From contig CM034309.1 in NCBI GenBank assembly GCA_019925795.1, positions 17,602,729 to 17,666,728 of the forward strand: a DNA stretch of 64,000 nucleotides. The letters run 5' to 3'. The notes below the pieces were generated by a model. The model did no database searches and had not been told where the DNA came from. It was given only the letters and a program-made list of their open reading frames with translations. This DNA comes from Dendrobium chrysotoxum. Taxonomy: Eukaryota; Streptophyta; Magnoliopsida; Asparagales; Orchidaceae. Positions 1-12,500 of this stretch are shown here, piece after piece (position 1 is the first letter of the stretch; every line of letters begins with the position of its first letter). A program made the position numbers and the translations under genes.

Positions 1-1789
1 GCGTTCTTGCATGTCAATTTTGATTTAGCCTGGAACCCGATCGGAGGCTCGTGAGGGTACGGTCATAAACCTTTTCTACTTAAACAAAATTTAAAATTTT
101 TAAGCTCAGATAGAAACTCTAACGCTCTTAAGAAGTAAGCCCGAACTCGTCGGGGGTTTTTCATGCATCATATTAAATCTTCTCTACCGTGTTAGGCACC
201 TCCCCGCCTGCGAGTTCTGGCAGACCACCTGACCTATTAGGGTGCAGTTCTGTCCAAGGGGATGTTGTGCAATCTCTAGGATAAAATCTATTTTTAAGCC
301 TGATTTTAAAACTGCTACATTTTGATTTAAGCATTTCATCGAGTCAACTAGCATGCATTACATTAGTAACAAATTAAAATTGAGTCTAATTCTTAATTGT
401 ATTTTTATTTAGACATTTCATCCAACATATGTTAAGGGATCAATTAGGATCTGCTCAAGATGTCGACCCCAACTCCTCAAACTCAATCTTAAATAACATC
501 CCTAACCACTCTACATTTAAAAGACTTTGACTCATGGTTTTTAAAAGCGTTTAGGTGGTTTAGCTGGCTCCCCAATCCAGGCCGGGATAAGTCCAGATTG
601 CATTGCATTAGTTAGGATTCGGGTCACTGACTCTCAATACCCAATTTTAGACTTAGGTTCTGAGGCAAATCTCTAATCTTAAGAACTCAATCTTCCAGGA
701 ATATAATTCCCACCTTCTAATAAAATTGACCATTCAAATTAAAAATCTCTTTCAATCAAATTCAAGCCCAACACTTAGGATAGTTTGAGGTGTTTCTGAA
801 GTAATTCAGAATCTCAAAACACCTCCTACTCTTCTTCCTTTGACTCCAGAAATAAGTGCTCAACCTTGAACCATTCCCACTTGAAATCCCAATCCTTAAC
901 TTTCTTGATATCAAGCTTTGAAAATCTTAAGTAAAATTCATATCGCTATTTTAATCGAGAGTATTCGTAGGAAATTTTCTGGTTTCCTACGATGTAATTA
1001 ACTACGAGGGATTGCGCTCGTAGGAGATTTAGAAACCCAGACCTGATTTCAAAATCAAGCTTTTTCAAAACCCTTAATTAATTATCTTTGGGAAATTCAA
1101 ACCTAATGATCATTATCGTCATATTTAAACTATCGATAGTGATTGATATCTTCTTTCTCCGGATAGATATATCAATTACAATCGTAATTTTAATTATGAA
1201 ATTAATGATCTCTTATCTGAATTATTATAGTTAAACAATGGATTAAACATCATTCTGATTCTTCGGGATCATATGTTATTTCTCCTTGAGTTTGACTATG
1301 ATAATCAGGATAAATCAAGATTTATAATCGGAACCTATTAGGGAACGATATGTTCACCTTTTAAGGTGATATATCATTCATAATAAGTGTTCGATTATAA
1401 AATTTAAATTCCAGAAATTAAATATTTCTCAAAGAAAATTAAACATTTTCAAATCTATATTTTTCAATCAAACAACACATTGTTGTGGTTTGATACTATT
1501 ATGCTAGATGTGTGAAGATATGAGTGTTTACTTTCATTGCACTTTTATGATGTAGCCTGTGATGATGTAGATGTTATATACACTTATTTTATATAATAAT
1601 TTCTACAAGAGTAGAGTTTTTTTATTTTTAAATTGAAACTATAAATTTATATAGAGTTGTAAATTATAAAGAGTTATGAACGCCTAGAGTATAGTTGCTT
1701 ATATATATGCTGCAAAAGTCCAAAAGAATTCTTCTTTTTGAAGTTCATTTCTTTTAGAATTTTATAGATATTTGTTCATACCAGGAGCC
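1..1789. repeat. Old repeat X, copy 1 (about 270-1330), in otherwise unrecognised DNA
   Basis: No gene is visible. The part at about 270-1330 aligns by eye with 4020-4830 and 7540-8050. Shared landmarks include 'ttttaatcgagagtattc' near 950, matched by 'ctttaatcaagagttttc' near 4505 and 'ttttaatcaagagtattt' near 7795, each followed by a block around 'gtaattaac'. The copies are strongly diverged. X alternates with gypsy LTRs, so it may be the interior of a non-autonomous LTR element, but I see no primer site or polypurine tract proving this. The short reading frames here look accidental. Confidence 0.45.
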
Positions 1790-3490
1790 TGACGTAATAC
1801 CTCTAGATTCAGTATCAGTTCAACCTATTATGATCGAATTTGTATAAGATAAGTTTTTAAATTTCTACACTTGAACCCTTCTGCATATGTTTGAGAATTT
1901 TTTGGGTGCATGTAAGAGTTTGCATGTGTTTTGAAGTGGGTCTTGGAGTCAATATGCATATTTGAAAATTTTGAAGTTTTTTCCTTCAGGGCACCGTGGT
2001 GCTGGGTTCGATAGTGTCGTAGCACTAGTGTTCTCAGGTATTTAACAAATTAACTCAGCGTGATAGTGATGGGGGTTGTGGTGTAGTGTTGTGGCCTTTC
2101 TAAAGGAGCGACATGGCTGGCGCCACAATGCAAGGAGAATTTTTAATATTAAAAATATCAATTTCCACTATTCTTTCATGCAATCCATTGGGTAGTCCAC
2201 ACTAGAGAGAGAATGTCTCTTTTGAGCTGCTTAAGGTCATTTTCTTCTTCTAGCCCAATTCTGAAAGTTGTTCAGTTCAAGGTAGGTGATATTTGACTTA
2301 TCTATGTTTTTAAAAATACAACAATTTCTATATTTTTATTAAATTTTTATTTTCATAATAAAAAAATAAGAATAACTTTACTCCAACAAATCTTTCACTT
2401 TGTAACTTTATGTATGTTGTAGAGACATATGTTCTTTATATTTAGACATTTTTTAATAAAATTTTCACTAGGTATTTTAAAAAGTGCGCTATTTTAATTG
2501 CCCAAAATATTATCTTGAATTCAAAAAATAGTGTTAGAGTACAATTAAAGTTTCAAAATAGTTTTTATACAATCCTTTGTAATTTGATCAAATTCTGAAA
2601 TAATATATTTCTCTTTAATAATGTTTTTGTTGCCTACCATTATAGCATTTTGTGAAGTTTTGGAATGATTTTATTCATACTTTAACTACTATAATGCAAT
2701 TAATTATATGCCTTATTAGTAAAAATAAAAAGTTCTTAGGAGATTTGGTGTGAGAGAAGCAAGTTTTTTTATTGCTTATAAGACTTATTCTAGTGGCTAT
2801 ATTCCAAATTATGGTGTATATAAGGCAAATTTTTGGATATAAGTACATTCTATTCTAGTGATAGGCATTGGGATTTATAAGATGGAAGTTTATGATTTAT
2901 GGCTCTGAAATATAAAGTGACTATTTATTTACTTTCCTAGCACTACTATTAAGGTTCTGATAACTATGATTATTATTAAACTCTACATATTAATTTATTA
3001 TATTATTTTACTATTCTATTAAACACTTAATAAAATAGTATTTGGAAATTCAAATCAATTTAAATGTGGCCTACTAAGCTTTGTTAGCTAACAAATATTT
3101 TTCTTTCTATTTTCATGGTCTAAGAAAGGGAAAGGAGCTAGTCGAGCAGCAATTCAGGATTTGATCTGAGTGTGTGTAGATATTTCCACTTTTAGTTTTC
3201 ATACAATCATGGCTAGTCATTTTATGTTTCCTCTGTACTTTGATATGTAGCTATGTATTGTAGTGTAATTATTATACATACGTTTTGATGATGAGATGAA
3301 AAGATATTCTATGAATAAGTTTATTTTCAATAGACTATATGATGTTAGTAGCTTTATGGTTTTTTTTAAAGTTTAATTAGAAGAAAATTTTGAATATTTT
3401 CTAAAAACATAGATATTGAGGTTTTCCTATTGCAAGCCAACATGATTGGACCTGTCCAATCTATGGGTCTTATTGGGTTGAGTTGTGACA
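1790..3490 (+). mobile_element. Gypsy-type LTR, family 1, copy A
   Basis: About 1.7 kb that aligns with the LTRs at 5580-7327 and 16528-18232 and, inverted, with 13098-15513. Shared parts in order: a start resembling TGTAATACC (1790-1800), a block of 'gtggtgctgg'-type words, the segment 'ctttgtaactttatgtatgttgtagaga' in two shorter shared words near 2400, and an end reading 'gggttgagttgtgaca' at 3475-3490. No primer site follows the end, so this is a solo LTR, a 3' LTR or part of an X-LTR tandem array. It contains no credible reading frame. Confidence 0.6.
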
Positions 3491-5579
3491 CCTGATGCCT
3501 GCAACCTGAAGACACTGAATTAGTAACATTACTTTATATAGACTTCCATCATTGAATAGGTATATAAATTCATGATTGTAGTTGGTGAAACTTAGCCACC
3601 TTTTCTTTAAAGCAGACCTTAGTTTTTATATTATGTGGCACTTAACACTGACTCTCTTTTCTTTACATAGCTTTATTTATGTACATTGATTTCCTGCTTG
3701 TGTATGTTTGTGATATAGAACTTTATATTTTTCCTAAGTTTATGCATTTTTTCCTAGGCATACATATTAGGTTCCTAAGATTCTATGGTTTTTATACTTT
3801 TACACCCCAACTCGTTTACCTATTTGCATATATGATATGCATATTTACTTTTCCTACTACATTTATAAACCAACACACACAAGCCAATGAAAACCAAGAG
3901 ACAGCTAAGCAATGGGGCTGAGTCTGCTATTCCTATTGGTATATAGCCATTATGCTACTAGATTTTTCTTAGAAAATTTATCATGTTGATTTGCTTTAAT
4001 CAAATATAAAAATTTTAGACATAGGATAAAATTTATTTCAAATTGCATTCGGTAGATGCATTTGACCCCTGACATCTTTAAATCCTAATTTTAAATTCTA
4101 AACTTAAACCATGATTTCTACTTAAAGAAGAGTCTGCCATCCTGCATTCATAAGACTTGAATTCATATATTTTTCAAAAATGACTAGGTTGTTAGGTGGA
4201 TGTTCACTCCATACAAATGTAAGTCTAGTTACACAATTACATAATTCCTGAACTTTCATTCGAGAGTATCCTCGTACTTACATAATAAAATATAAATTTA
4301 AACCTAAATTAAATCCTGACCTAAATCAATAAAGTCAATAGGTTGGAGTATTTTTGGCATTCCAAAAATCTTAAGCACTCTCTACCTTTGTTCTTATGAA
4401 TCTAAAAATAAGTGTTCACATTTTGTTCCATTCTCTGTTATATAAATTTTGATTCAATCCTTGCCTATAAACTTTATATATTCTTAAAATATTTAGGCAC
4501 CACTTTAATCAAGAGTTTTCATAGGAGTTTCTTCTAAGTTATAATTAACCACTGAGGCTTGCCTTTATGGGGAACCTAGAACCCTCATTAAAAAAACCAT
4601 GCTTTAGTTCATTAAAGTAGGGGAAAAGTCTCTAGGCGTAGATAAATCTTTACACTAGTTAATTATCATTTTTTAAATGATAGTTAAATACCATTTTATC
4701 TTTTGAGATATTAGGATATTTTCTATGTTGAGTTTGATTATGAAAATTATATATTATTTATATTATTAAATCAATAGTAAAATATCATTTCTAACATTCG
4801 AGATAGTATGTTATTCTTTATACAGATTTTATTATAGGAATGTAAAGTGCAAATCCAATGGTGATATATTTTCCAATAGATTTTTTGGTGACTCCACTAG
4901 GTATAGGTTTTGCTTTCCATCTTTAATGGTGTCTAAGCTTTTCATTGGTAGTATACTTACTCTTAAAGTTGGTTGAAATTACCTTTCATTTCATTGGTCA
5001 CTTTATTCATTTTTCCCTTGAGTGAATGTGGTCAATATTAAAATTCTTGACCTATTGTATATACTGAATTTAGCCTGAATTAGACATATCATCTTCAAAA
5101 GCTTGCTTCAATCAATCTCTTAGTTCTGGGTAATGCATCATAGTTATATTCCTTGTGTAGCTTGATATAGTTATTTGGAATAGGTCCATTCAAGCAATAT
5201 CATTTTCAAAATCATGCCTATCCCTATAATTTAGTAGATTTAGTTCAGTGATTTTCCATATCTAAACTCTTATCTAAAGCCACTGAGTTTAGGAAAACTG
5301 ATATGAAATTCTAGTTTGATTTTAGAAAATGACTGGCAAACTGATCTTTAGCTTTCTTGACAATCTAAAAATCACCTTCAACCAATCCCAGGTTCATGAG
5401 GGTAATTTGATCAAGTTTAGAATTAGATTTGAGAATCTTCAAATGAAAGTAAATGGATAGTAATTTGTTATTGTTAAGCCTGCTAAAATATTTGATAAGA
5501 AGCATGCATTGGAGTTCACCATTGTGGATGGATCTATGGATACTCCAACAACCACAAAACTATTCTCACATCTCACATT
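3491..5579. repeat. Old repeat X, copy 2, between LTRs A and B
   Basis: No gene is recognised. About 4020-4830 aligns with 270-1330 and with 7540-8050. The stretch 4830-5580 is unassigned. The short frames at 3679-3921 and 5439-5633 have no recognisable domain and lie in low-complexity AT-rich DNA. Lying between two LTRs in the same orientation, this could be the interior of a coding-free element of about 5.5 kb. Confidence 0.4.
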
Positions 5580-7327
5580 CCATGTGCCTACTATAAAAAA
5601 GTTGAAATAGTTTTTTTTCTTATCTGCTTGCACCTAGCACCTTTGATATTAGGTCTTCATCCACTACTGGATCGTATTTTTGCATTCATGTCTTCTTCCT
5701 GTGTCTATGAGTATTTTGTGTGCATATGGGATATCTAAATCTATTCAGAGGAAAGTTTTTGGGGGAAAATAAAAAAAAAATCCCTCAAAGTGCCGGGGTG
5801 CTAGGGTAGGTTGCACTATAGTATTTAGCTCTCTGTCTTTTTTGCCAAATTAGTTCAAGATGTAGCATTTGGGATAGCACTATAACGCTGCAGGGCTGAG
5901 TACCATAGCGATACACCTAGATCTTATTAAAATATTATTTTTCACTCATTTTATTTTTTATTAAAGCCATTTCTCCCCCTAAGTATAGTTGGCTATAGAG
6001 ATAAAGAAAGATTTCTTGAGAGAGAAAGTTAGGATTTGGGTGACTTTGGTTTAGCCCTATTCTAAAAGCTTTTTGGATCAAGATAGGTTACATTCTGCTT
6101 ATATCCATTTTAAAAAATAAAAATTTTTGGATTTTTTTTATTACATTTATAATTTTGTAGTATAAAAAAAAGAATAACCTTACACCAGCTAAACTTTCAC
6201 CTTATAACTTTCTTTATGTTATAGATATATGACTATCTAAAATATTTTAGTATTTTTCTAAAAGATTTGCCTGATAGTTTGGAAAGTGTGCCATTTTTAC
6301 TAAATTAGAAAATAATTTTGATCCTAAAAAATAATATTTTAGTACAATTAAAACTTAAAATAGTGTCTAAAAAATCACTTGTAATCTGGTAAAATTTTGA
6401 AACTATGAGATTATGCTCAGTAGATAAATCTGTTGCTTACTGGTAAAGAATTATATGAATTTTTTAATTTCATTAATATATTTTTTTTTTACTGCAATGC
6501 AATAATATATGTGCTTATGTGCTTGACATATATGATTCTGAGAAGATTTGATGTATAGTGGAAGTTTTGGTGATAAATACACAGAGAGTCGTAAGGGCCT
6601 GAATATCTAATATGTGTTAAACATTAGGAATCATATAAGGGCCTATTTTATGATATGCTTGTACATAGAGTCATAAGGCCTGAATTTTGATATCTATTTC
6701 TGATTGTAGGTATAAGGGCTTAAGGGAATTTTATTACTTTCTGCTCTAATGTATGAAATGCTTGTTTATTTATTTACAGCATATAGGCTACTTTTTTTCA
6801 ATTATCCATAATTAATATTTTTCTCAATATCAAAAATTTCTTTTGAATTGCCTTTAAATTAAATTAAAAGCATAATAAGTGAATTATTAAAATTGTGTTA
6901 AATGGGTGTGACCTATTGAGCCATGTTGGCTCATACCTACTTTGCACTATGTTTCATCTCTTGGGAATGAGAATGAGCTGGTTAAGTTGCTAAGAATTCA
7001 CAATTTGATATGTCTAAGTCTGTAGAGGTATTTTTTAAATATTGATATCGTCTGGCTAGTTATTTAATTACTCTGTTTTGGTCTGTAATAATGCATTGTA
7101 GTGTATAATTCTTGAATATATACATTTTGATGATAAACGAAAAAGAATAGAAAGTTTTGTATGAGTATTTCCTTTTGCTTATTAGAAGTTAATTAGAAGC
7201 TTTGTGGTATATTTAAATTGATGAAATCTAAAAAGTCCCCCAAATTTTGATCTCGAACTCGGTCTATCATAATTCAACATGATAGGACTTATTCTGCCAG
7301 TGGGTCATATTGGGTTGGGCTATGACA
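5580..7327 (+). mobile_element. Gypsy-type LTR, family 1, copy B
   Basis: Aligned with copies A, C and D. It carries 'ctttcaccttataacttt' near 6195, a run of 'cataagggcct'-type motifs at about 6588-6720, and the terminal words 'gggttgggctatgaca' ending at 7327. The left edge is uncertain by tens of bases. No primer binding site follows, so an LTR of a degraded element is the safest reading. Confidence 0.55.
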
Positions 7328-9401
7328 CATAACCACATAGTAAGAGTATTCATTAGTGGCAAAGTTGTAAGTTTAGATTAGCTTATCCTCCATTATATAA
7401 AGACTTTCATAATATGATTTATAAATAATTAAGTATATTTAGTCAGTAGTCCTTTACAGATAAAATTGCAAGTATAGTAGTGTTAGGCCTACTTAAAGCC
7501 CTTCATAGTGTTCAAGTTTTATGTCATTTACATTCATTAGATTAGGTTCTTTGTACAACCTTAATGGAAGCTCTCGCATTAATTATAGGATTTGAGGTCA
7601 ATGGGCTTGATTGCTTCATAATAAGTGCTCACCTCTTAAATTTTTTTCTCAATCTAGTCTTGATGGAATATAAGCTCCAATACTTTAATAAATTGGTCTA
7701 CCTAAACATTTAAATCAAATATCAATATGTTAAAGTCTAACGTAAGATAATTTGGTGTATTATTGAGCCCCTCAAAATCTAGTTCTCCCTATTTTAATCA
7801 AGAGTATTTTCAAGAGACCATCTCTCTTAGTATGTAATTAACCAAAAGAACTTGTCTTTATGAAATAATTATATCTTATAATAAAATAAACTATATCTTA
7901 CTTACATTAGGTGGGAAAAGATATATAGGAACATTGAAACTTTTCAAAATGTTATTTTTATTATTGAATCCATCTAAAAATAGCTTTTTATCTTTCAAGA
8001 TGATATTATTCTATATGTCTCATTCAATCACAAAGATATAATTTTCAGGTATTTAGTTATAATTTTCCACAAACGATCAATCTGATCACTTTCCATTGCA
8101 CAACTTTTGATGTTCCTTTCATATGAAATTTGTTATAATTAACTTCTTTTGTATATTTTCCTAGTTATCTTCTCTCATATTTAAAGAATAAACAAAAAGA
8201 CTACTCACAGTTACCCATACTTTAACATCCGGCATCGTCAACTTTGACAACTTTTGGCTATTCATACTACCATTGCAATAGACGCATTCCACAATTTAGG
8301 TGCACGACATTGTACCTTCATGACATATAGCATTTTATAATCCTTAATTTATTGTAGAAAAATCATTTCAATTGGATAGAGATCAATAATTGATATGTCA
8401 CCAAAAAATTCCTCGATCGAGCACGAATCTTTAGGCATACTCAAGTTGGCATCTCCCAATATTAAATTAAGGATCATCCAAACTCTAATTTTAGCAAACT
8501 TGCAATTAAATTGAATGTCTTAGTAAGATTAACCCAGCGACACCAAAATCAGCCCAATCTAAGCCCAAATGGGCTCAAATCAAGGGCTTAAAGCATATTG
8601 GGAAGCTTTAGAGCATTAATTGGATGACCAAATGATATCCAAATATAGCATGCTTATAGTCGAATTGAGCAGCTCGACGAGATGAATCCAATGAGCCAAG
8701 ATCACTTAATTCTGAAATCATTAAGGCAATTAAATATTGAATGAATGTTCTATTATCAAGAAAATTAGTATGGGTCGTATGATGAAGCACTCATAATTTG
8801 CCCTGAATCTTCTTCATATTTACAGAGCATGACACTCTCAAAATCTATTAATAGACCCCCCACTCTCTATATGAGGGGAACCAAGGTAAATAATTCACTA
8901 ATAACAAGGTAAAATTTAACAAGACAAAAGAGAAATATAATTTACCTTATCTTCTTAGTTAAAAGGCTACAGAAGCTACAAGCAGTGCTTTCCTATACGA
9001 TCAATACCAACAATACCAACACTCTTACCCTCGAGATTGTAAGCTCGATACATGATTGCAGCAAAATTCCATTCGAGTTTTTTGAGAGCCTTTAGGAGTA
9101 GTGAGGAAAGAGAAAGTGGGGGAAGAAGTCAAAGAGATATGGAGGGAGATAGAGAATGAAATACATACACAGCCAAAAGGGAGAGAGAAGACTAGAAAAG
9201 AGAAATGCCATTGTCAAACTCAATGCCGGTACCGAAGCTATTGTCAAACTATTTTTATAGAGGCGACCTTAGAGACATGTGGAAGTAAATGTAGTCGAGC
9301 GGAGCAGGAATCGTGATGGATTTACGTTGAAGAAGAGTGGAGTGCAGCGGAGCAGATAAATCGTGGGATCAGGGAATCACGACAGGAAATAAAAAATAGT
9401 G
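7328..9401. repeat. Old repeat X, copy 3 (about 7540-8050), then unrecognised DNA
   Basis: The first part repeats the X landmark 'ttttaatcaagagtattt' near 7795 and continues for about 500 bp of weak similarity to copies 1 and 2. From 8050 to 9401 I recognise nothing: no domain, RNA gene or transposon end. The purine-rich stretch at 9090-9200 gives a short frame without homology clues. Confidence 0.35.
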
Positions 9402-9409
9402 CTTATAGC

Positions 9410-10609
9410 CAGGGGCGGAGCCAGGATTTTGTTCATGTGGGGGCACAAAACATTGAAGTAAAAAAACCCTCAACCTTTCTCATCCGGGCTTGTGACCGGC
9501 ATGAAAATCAATTTTAATAACATGTGTCATGCCTCATATAGTCATATGAAAATGGTCATACCTGCTGACTACAAAGTAATCAAACAAAATGAAAACCCCG
9601 TCTTCGATGCTCGTATGTAGAATTTAACTAGAAAAAAATAGCATGCATGTAAATTGTGACATATCTAATTAAAGCATCAATCTAATTAGGATTAAGTGAA
9701 AACCAAAAATAAAACTTCAAGGAACCAAGGAAGATGAAAAGCCCATATTAACGAGCACTGACATAGAAAATAGGCCATCACTTGAAACAAAGGAATGGTC
9801 TCAAGAAGACCATCATAAAGAGGGAAAAATTAAACAATGCCTTGTGAAGCCTATAGAGAAACCATCTCAACGAGCTAAGGAAGAGGCAAACAACAAAAGA
9901 AAAAGAAAAAGCAGAGAAAGAGATGCATCAAAAGGAATGGTCACAAGAAAAAAAGAATCATACAGAAGAGCTGCCACATGATAAACCTAAAACTAAAAAA
10001 TTGCTAGAGCCTAGAGCCAAGAGAACTTCATCAACAGGATGGAAAACCTTAATTAGAGATAAATGATCAAGTAATGGAAACCAAACATCCAACTAAATCA
10101 CAAGAAACAGAAGAAGAGACACAAAAATATGAGCCGGAACACAAAAAGCCTGCAATAGTGCAAAAAGACGATAAATCAAAAGATTGAGGCATTCAGAGCA
10201 AGAGAGCGACTGAAGCCAAAAGAATTGTTATTGGATCTTCATAAACAAAAAACAGAGGCAAATCCAAACAGAAAATGGGAACGCTACCAGATCCAACATG
10301 GCATCGTACGAGCTCGGAAGAGGGCGACAGACGATGGGCCGGCAGCGTTCGGGCGGACGACAGTGAATGGCCAGCCGGCAGCGGGGTTCGGACTCCTCCT
10401 CCGAGCAGATGAGTTTCGCGCGTCTTGGAGCGTCACTGCGCCTGAGGAATAGGGAAGGCGAAGGAAGGAATATAGCATATTAGGATTAAAAAGAAAAAAA
10501 AGCTTAATTAGTATGTATTTAATGTGTCATAATTACTATTAATTATTATTTATTCCCAAAATTAGTGGGGGCCGGTGGCACCATGGCCCCCACACTGCAT
10601 CCACCCTTG
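9410..10609. mobile_element. Non-autonomous hAT-like DNA transposon
   Basis: The left end reads CAGGGGCGGAGCCAGGA and the right end, reverse-complemented, reads CAAGGGTGGATGCA, giving short imperfect terminal inverted repeats. The 8 bases CTTATAGC lie directly before the element (9402-9409) and directly after it (10610-10617). An 8-bp target duplication with ends of the CAGGGGCGGA type fits the hAT superfamily. The 1200-bp interior has no transposase. It is A-rich apart from a GC-rich block at about 10300-10450. Its right end is also the seed of the tandem array that follows. Confidence 0.8.
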
Positions 10610-11321
10610 CTTATAGCGGATTAGTCATGAGAGCAGAGAAAGTAAGGTTTTTTTAAAAAAACCGCCCGAGGGAAATGCTCCCCCCGTCATAATTACTATT
10701 AATTATTATTTATTCCCAAAATCAGTGGGGGCCGGTGCCACCATGGCCCCCACACTGCATCCGCCCATGCTTATAGCGGATTAGTCATGAGAGCAGAGGA
10801 AGTAAGGTTTTTTTTAAAAAACCGCCCGAGGGAAATGCTCCCCCCGTCATAATTACTATTAATTATTATTTATTCCCAAAATCAGTGGGGGCCGGTGCCA
10901 CCATGGCCCCCACACTGCATCCACCCTTGCTTATAGCGGATTAGTCATGAGAGCAGAGAAAGTAAGGTTTTTTTAAAAAAACCGCCCGAGGGAAATGCTC
11001 CCCCCGTCATAATTACTATTAATTATTATTTATTCCCAAAATCAGTGGGGGCCGGTGCCACCATGGCCCCCACACTGCATCCACCCTTGCTTATAGCGGA
11101 TTAGTCATGAGAGCAGAGAAAGTAAGGTTTTTTAAAAAAAACCGCCCGAGGGAAATGCTCCCCCCGTCATAATTACTATTAATTATTATTTATTCCCAAA
11201 ATCAGTGGGGGCCGGTGCCACCATGGCCCCCACACTGCATCCGTCCATGCTTATAGCGGATTAGTCATGAGAGCAGAGGAAGTAAGGTTTTCTTAAAAAA
11301 ACCGCCCGAGGGAAATGCCCC
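10526..11321. repeat. Five tandem 160-bp units made from the hAT right end plus flank
   Basis: Units start at 10526, 10686, 10846, 11006 and 11166, each at 'gtcataattactatt', with an exact 160-bp period. The first 84 bases of unit 1 are the right end of the hAT-like element; the remaining 76 are the target duplication copy plus flanking DNA ending in 'gggaaatgctcccccc'. Units 1, 3 and 4 share 'ccacccttgc' and 'gagaaag'; units 2 and 5 share 'catgctta' and 'gaggaag'. The units are nearly identical, so amplification is recent. Confidence 0.95.
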
Positions 11322-11343
11322 CCCCCCCCCCCCCCCCCCCCCC
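11318..11343. repeat. C homopolymer of 26 bases
   Basis: An uninterrupted C run closes the 160-bp array, extending the C6 that ends each other unit. Its length may be unreliable in the assembly. Confidence 0.9.
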
Positions 11344-11868
11344 GCGCTCTTTTATCATTAGCAAAACTCACTCTCTCACAATGCTTAAGTTTACCATAAC
11401 ATTATTATTTTTTATTAACAAATGTGGGCATCCAAAAAAACTAAAACAAATATCCACACACATAAATGGCATAATTTATCCACCCATCAATACTGTAACG
11501 TTCTTGGACTATTAGGAGCGCAAGTAAGAAATTTCTTTTATTTTCTAAATAAGTTAATGGTCAAAAGTAGCATTCATGGGAGCTTTCAAAGCAATAAATA
11601 AGATACTTTGAACAAGCTCTCTTTGACCGTAGGATGATTGTTGACTGACAAATCAGAACAAGAGCACTTTCCAAACCAGAACGCCTCCTTATTTAATACA
11701 TTTACAGCCGCAACCCGTGAAAGGTAATTTATTAATGGCAAAGAGGTTTCTAGAGCAAAAGAGGGAGAACTGGAGAAGAAAAACAAAGAACAATATTAAC
11801 TCCATTCCATAAAGAAGAAATACAACAGCCATGAAATAAGAAGAAGAAGAAGAGGAGGAAGAAGAAAG
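11344..11868. other. 3' flank of the cupin gene, nothing else recognised
   Basis: No domain or repeat family is recognised. The part nearest 11868 should hold the 3' untranslated region of the minus-strand cupin gene, but I see no convincing polyadenylation signal to fix its end. Confidence 0.4.
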
Positions 11869-12139
11869 CTATGCAGAATCAAACTTATAGTGCTTGTCGA
11901 CAGCAACAGAAACATCCCATGTACAACTTAAGCCCTTGGGAAAGAACACAAGATCTCCAGATCCGAACTCCACAAACTCAGAGGATCCTTTGATGTAGGC
12001 CTTTACTTTCCCCTTGAGAAGATAACATGTCTCCTTCGCATCAAACTTAAGAGGAAACTTACCCGGAGGACAACCCCATCTATAGCAAGAAGAACAAATA
12101 GTTTATCATATTGATGAAATAAACATCAAAATAACCAGA

Positions 12140-12174
<35 letters not shown>

Positions 12175-12346
12175 GAGAAATATGAGAACAGACTGTGATG
12201 AGAGGAGGAATAGACAAAGCTTACTTTGGCCAAGACTTGATGCCGAGCTCAGCTAAACGCGACTCCGACGGTTTCCTCTCAACGCAGATGGACAGGTTTG
12301 AGGAGTCGATAGCCATGTCTTCTTCTATGTTGGAGCTTGAAGCCAT
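11869..12346 (-). CDS. Cupin_3-type (RmlC-like) small cupin protein, two exons
   Basis: Two exons on the minus strand, 12225-12346 and 11869-12079, encode about 110 residues. The 145-bp intron (12080-12224) begins GTAAGC and ends CTATAG. Start is the ATG at 12346, giving MASSSNIEEDMAIDSS; a second in-frame Met is at residue 11. The core shows WPKWGCPPGKFPLKFDAKE, with the intron falling inside WPK, then ETCYLLKGKV and GDLVFFPKG. The last matches cupin motif 2, G(X)5PXG; the first half corresponds to motif 1 with the His pair replaced. Plants have a conserved family of such one-domain RmlC-like cupins of about 100 residues; their substrate is not established, so I give no reaction. No signal peptide or membrane segment is seen. 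The frame is intact and the splice sites canonical, so it is probably functional. It is the only host gene I can support here. Confidence 0.93.
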
Positions 12347-12500
12347 AGTGGATGAAGAGAACAACTAAGGAGGAGGAGGAGGAGGAGGGGAAGGAAGAAG
12401 AGTTGAGCGATTTGATGTCCTTGTTTGAATTCAGTAGTTTACTTTCCTATAATGTCAAACATAAGAAGGGAAAAGGCAAGAAGGAATCTCTTATCTACTT

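Noticed and set aside
1828..3921. Short frames in the first 4 kb as host genes
   Set aside because: They are under 85 codons, lie in LTR or repeat X sequence, and show no recognisable domain.
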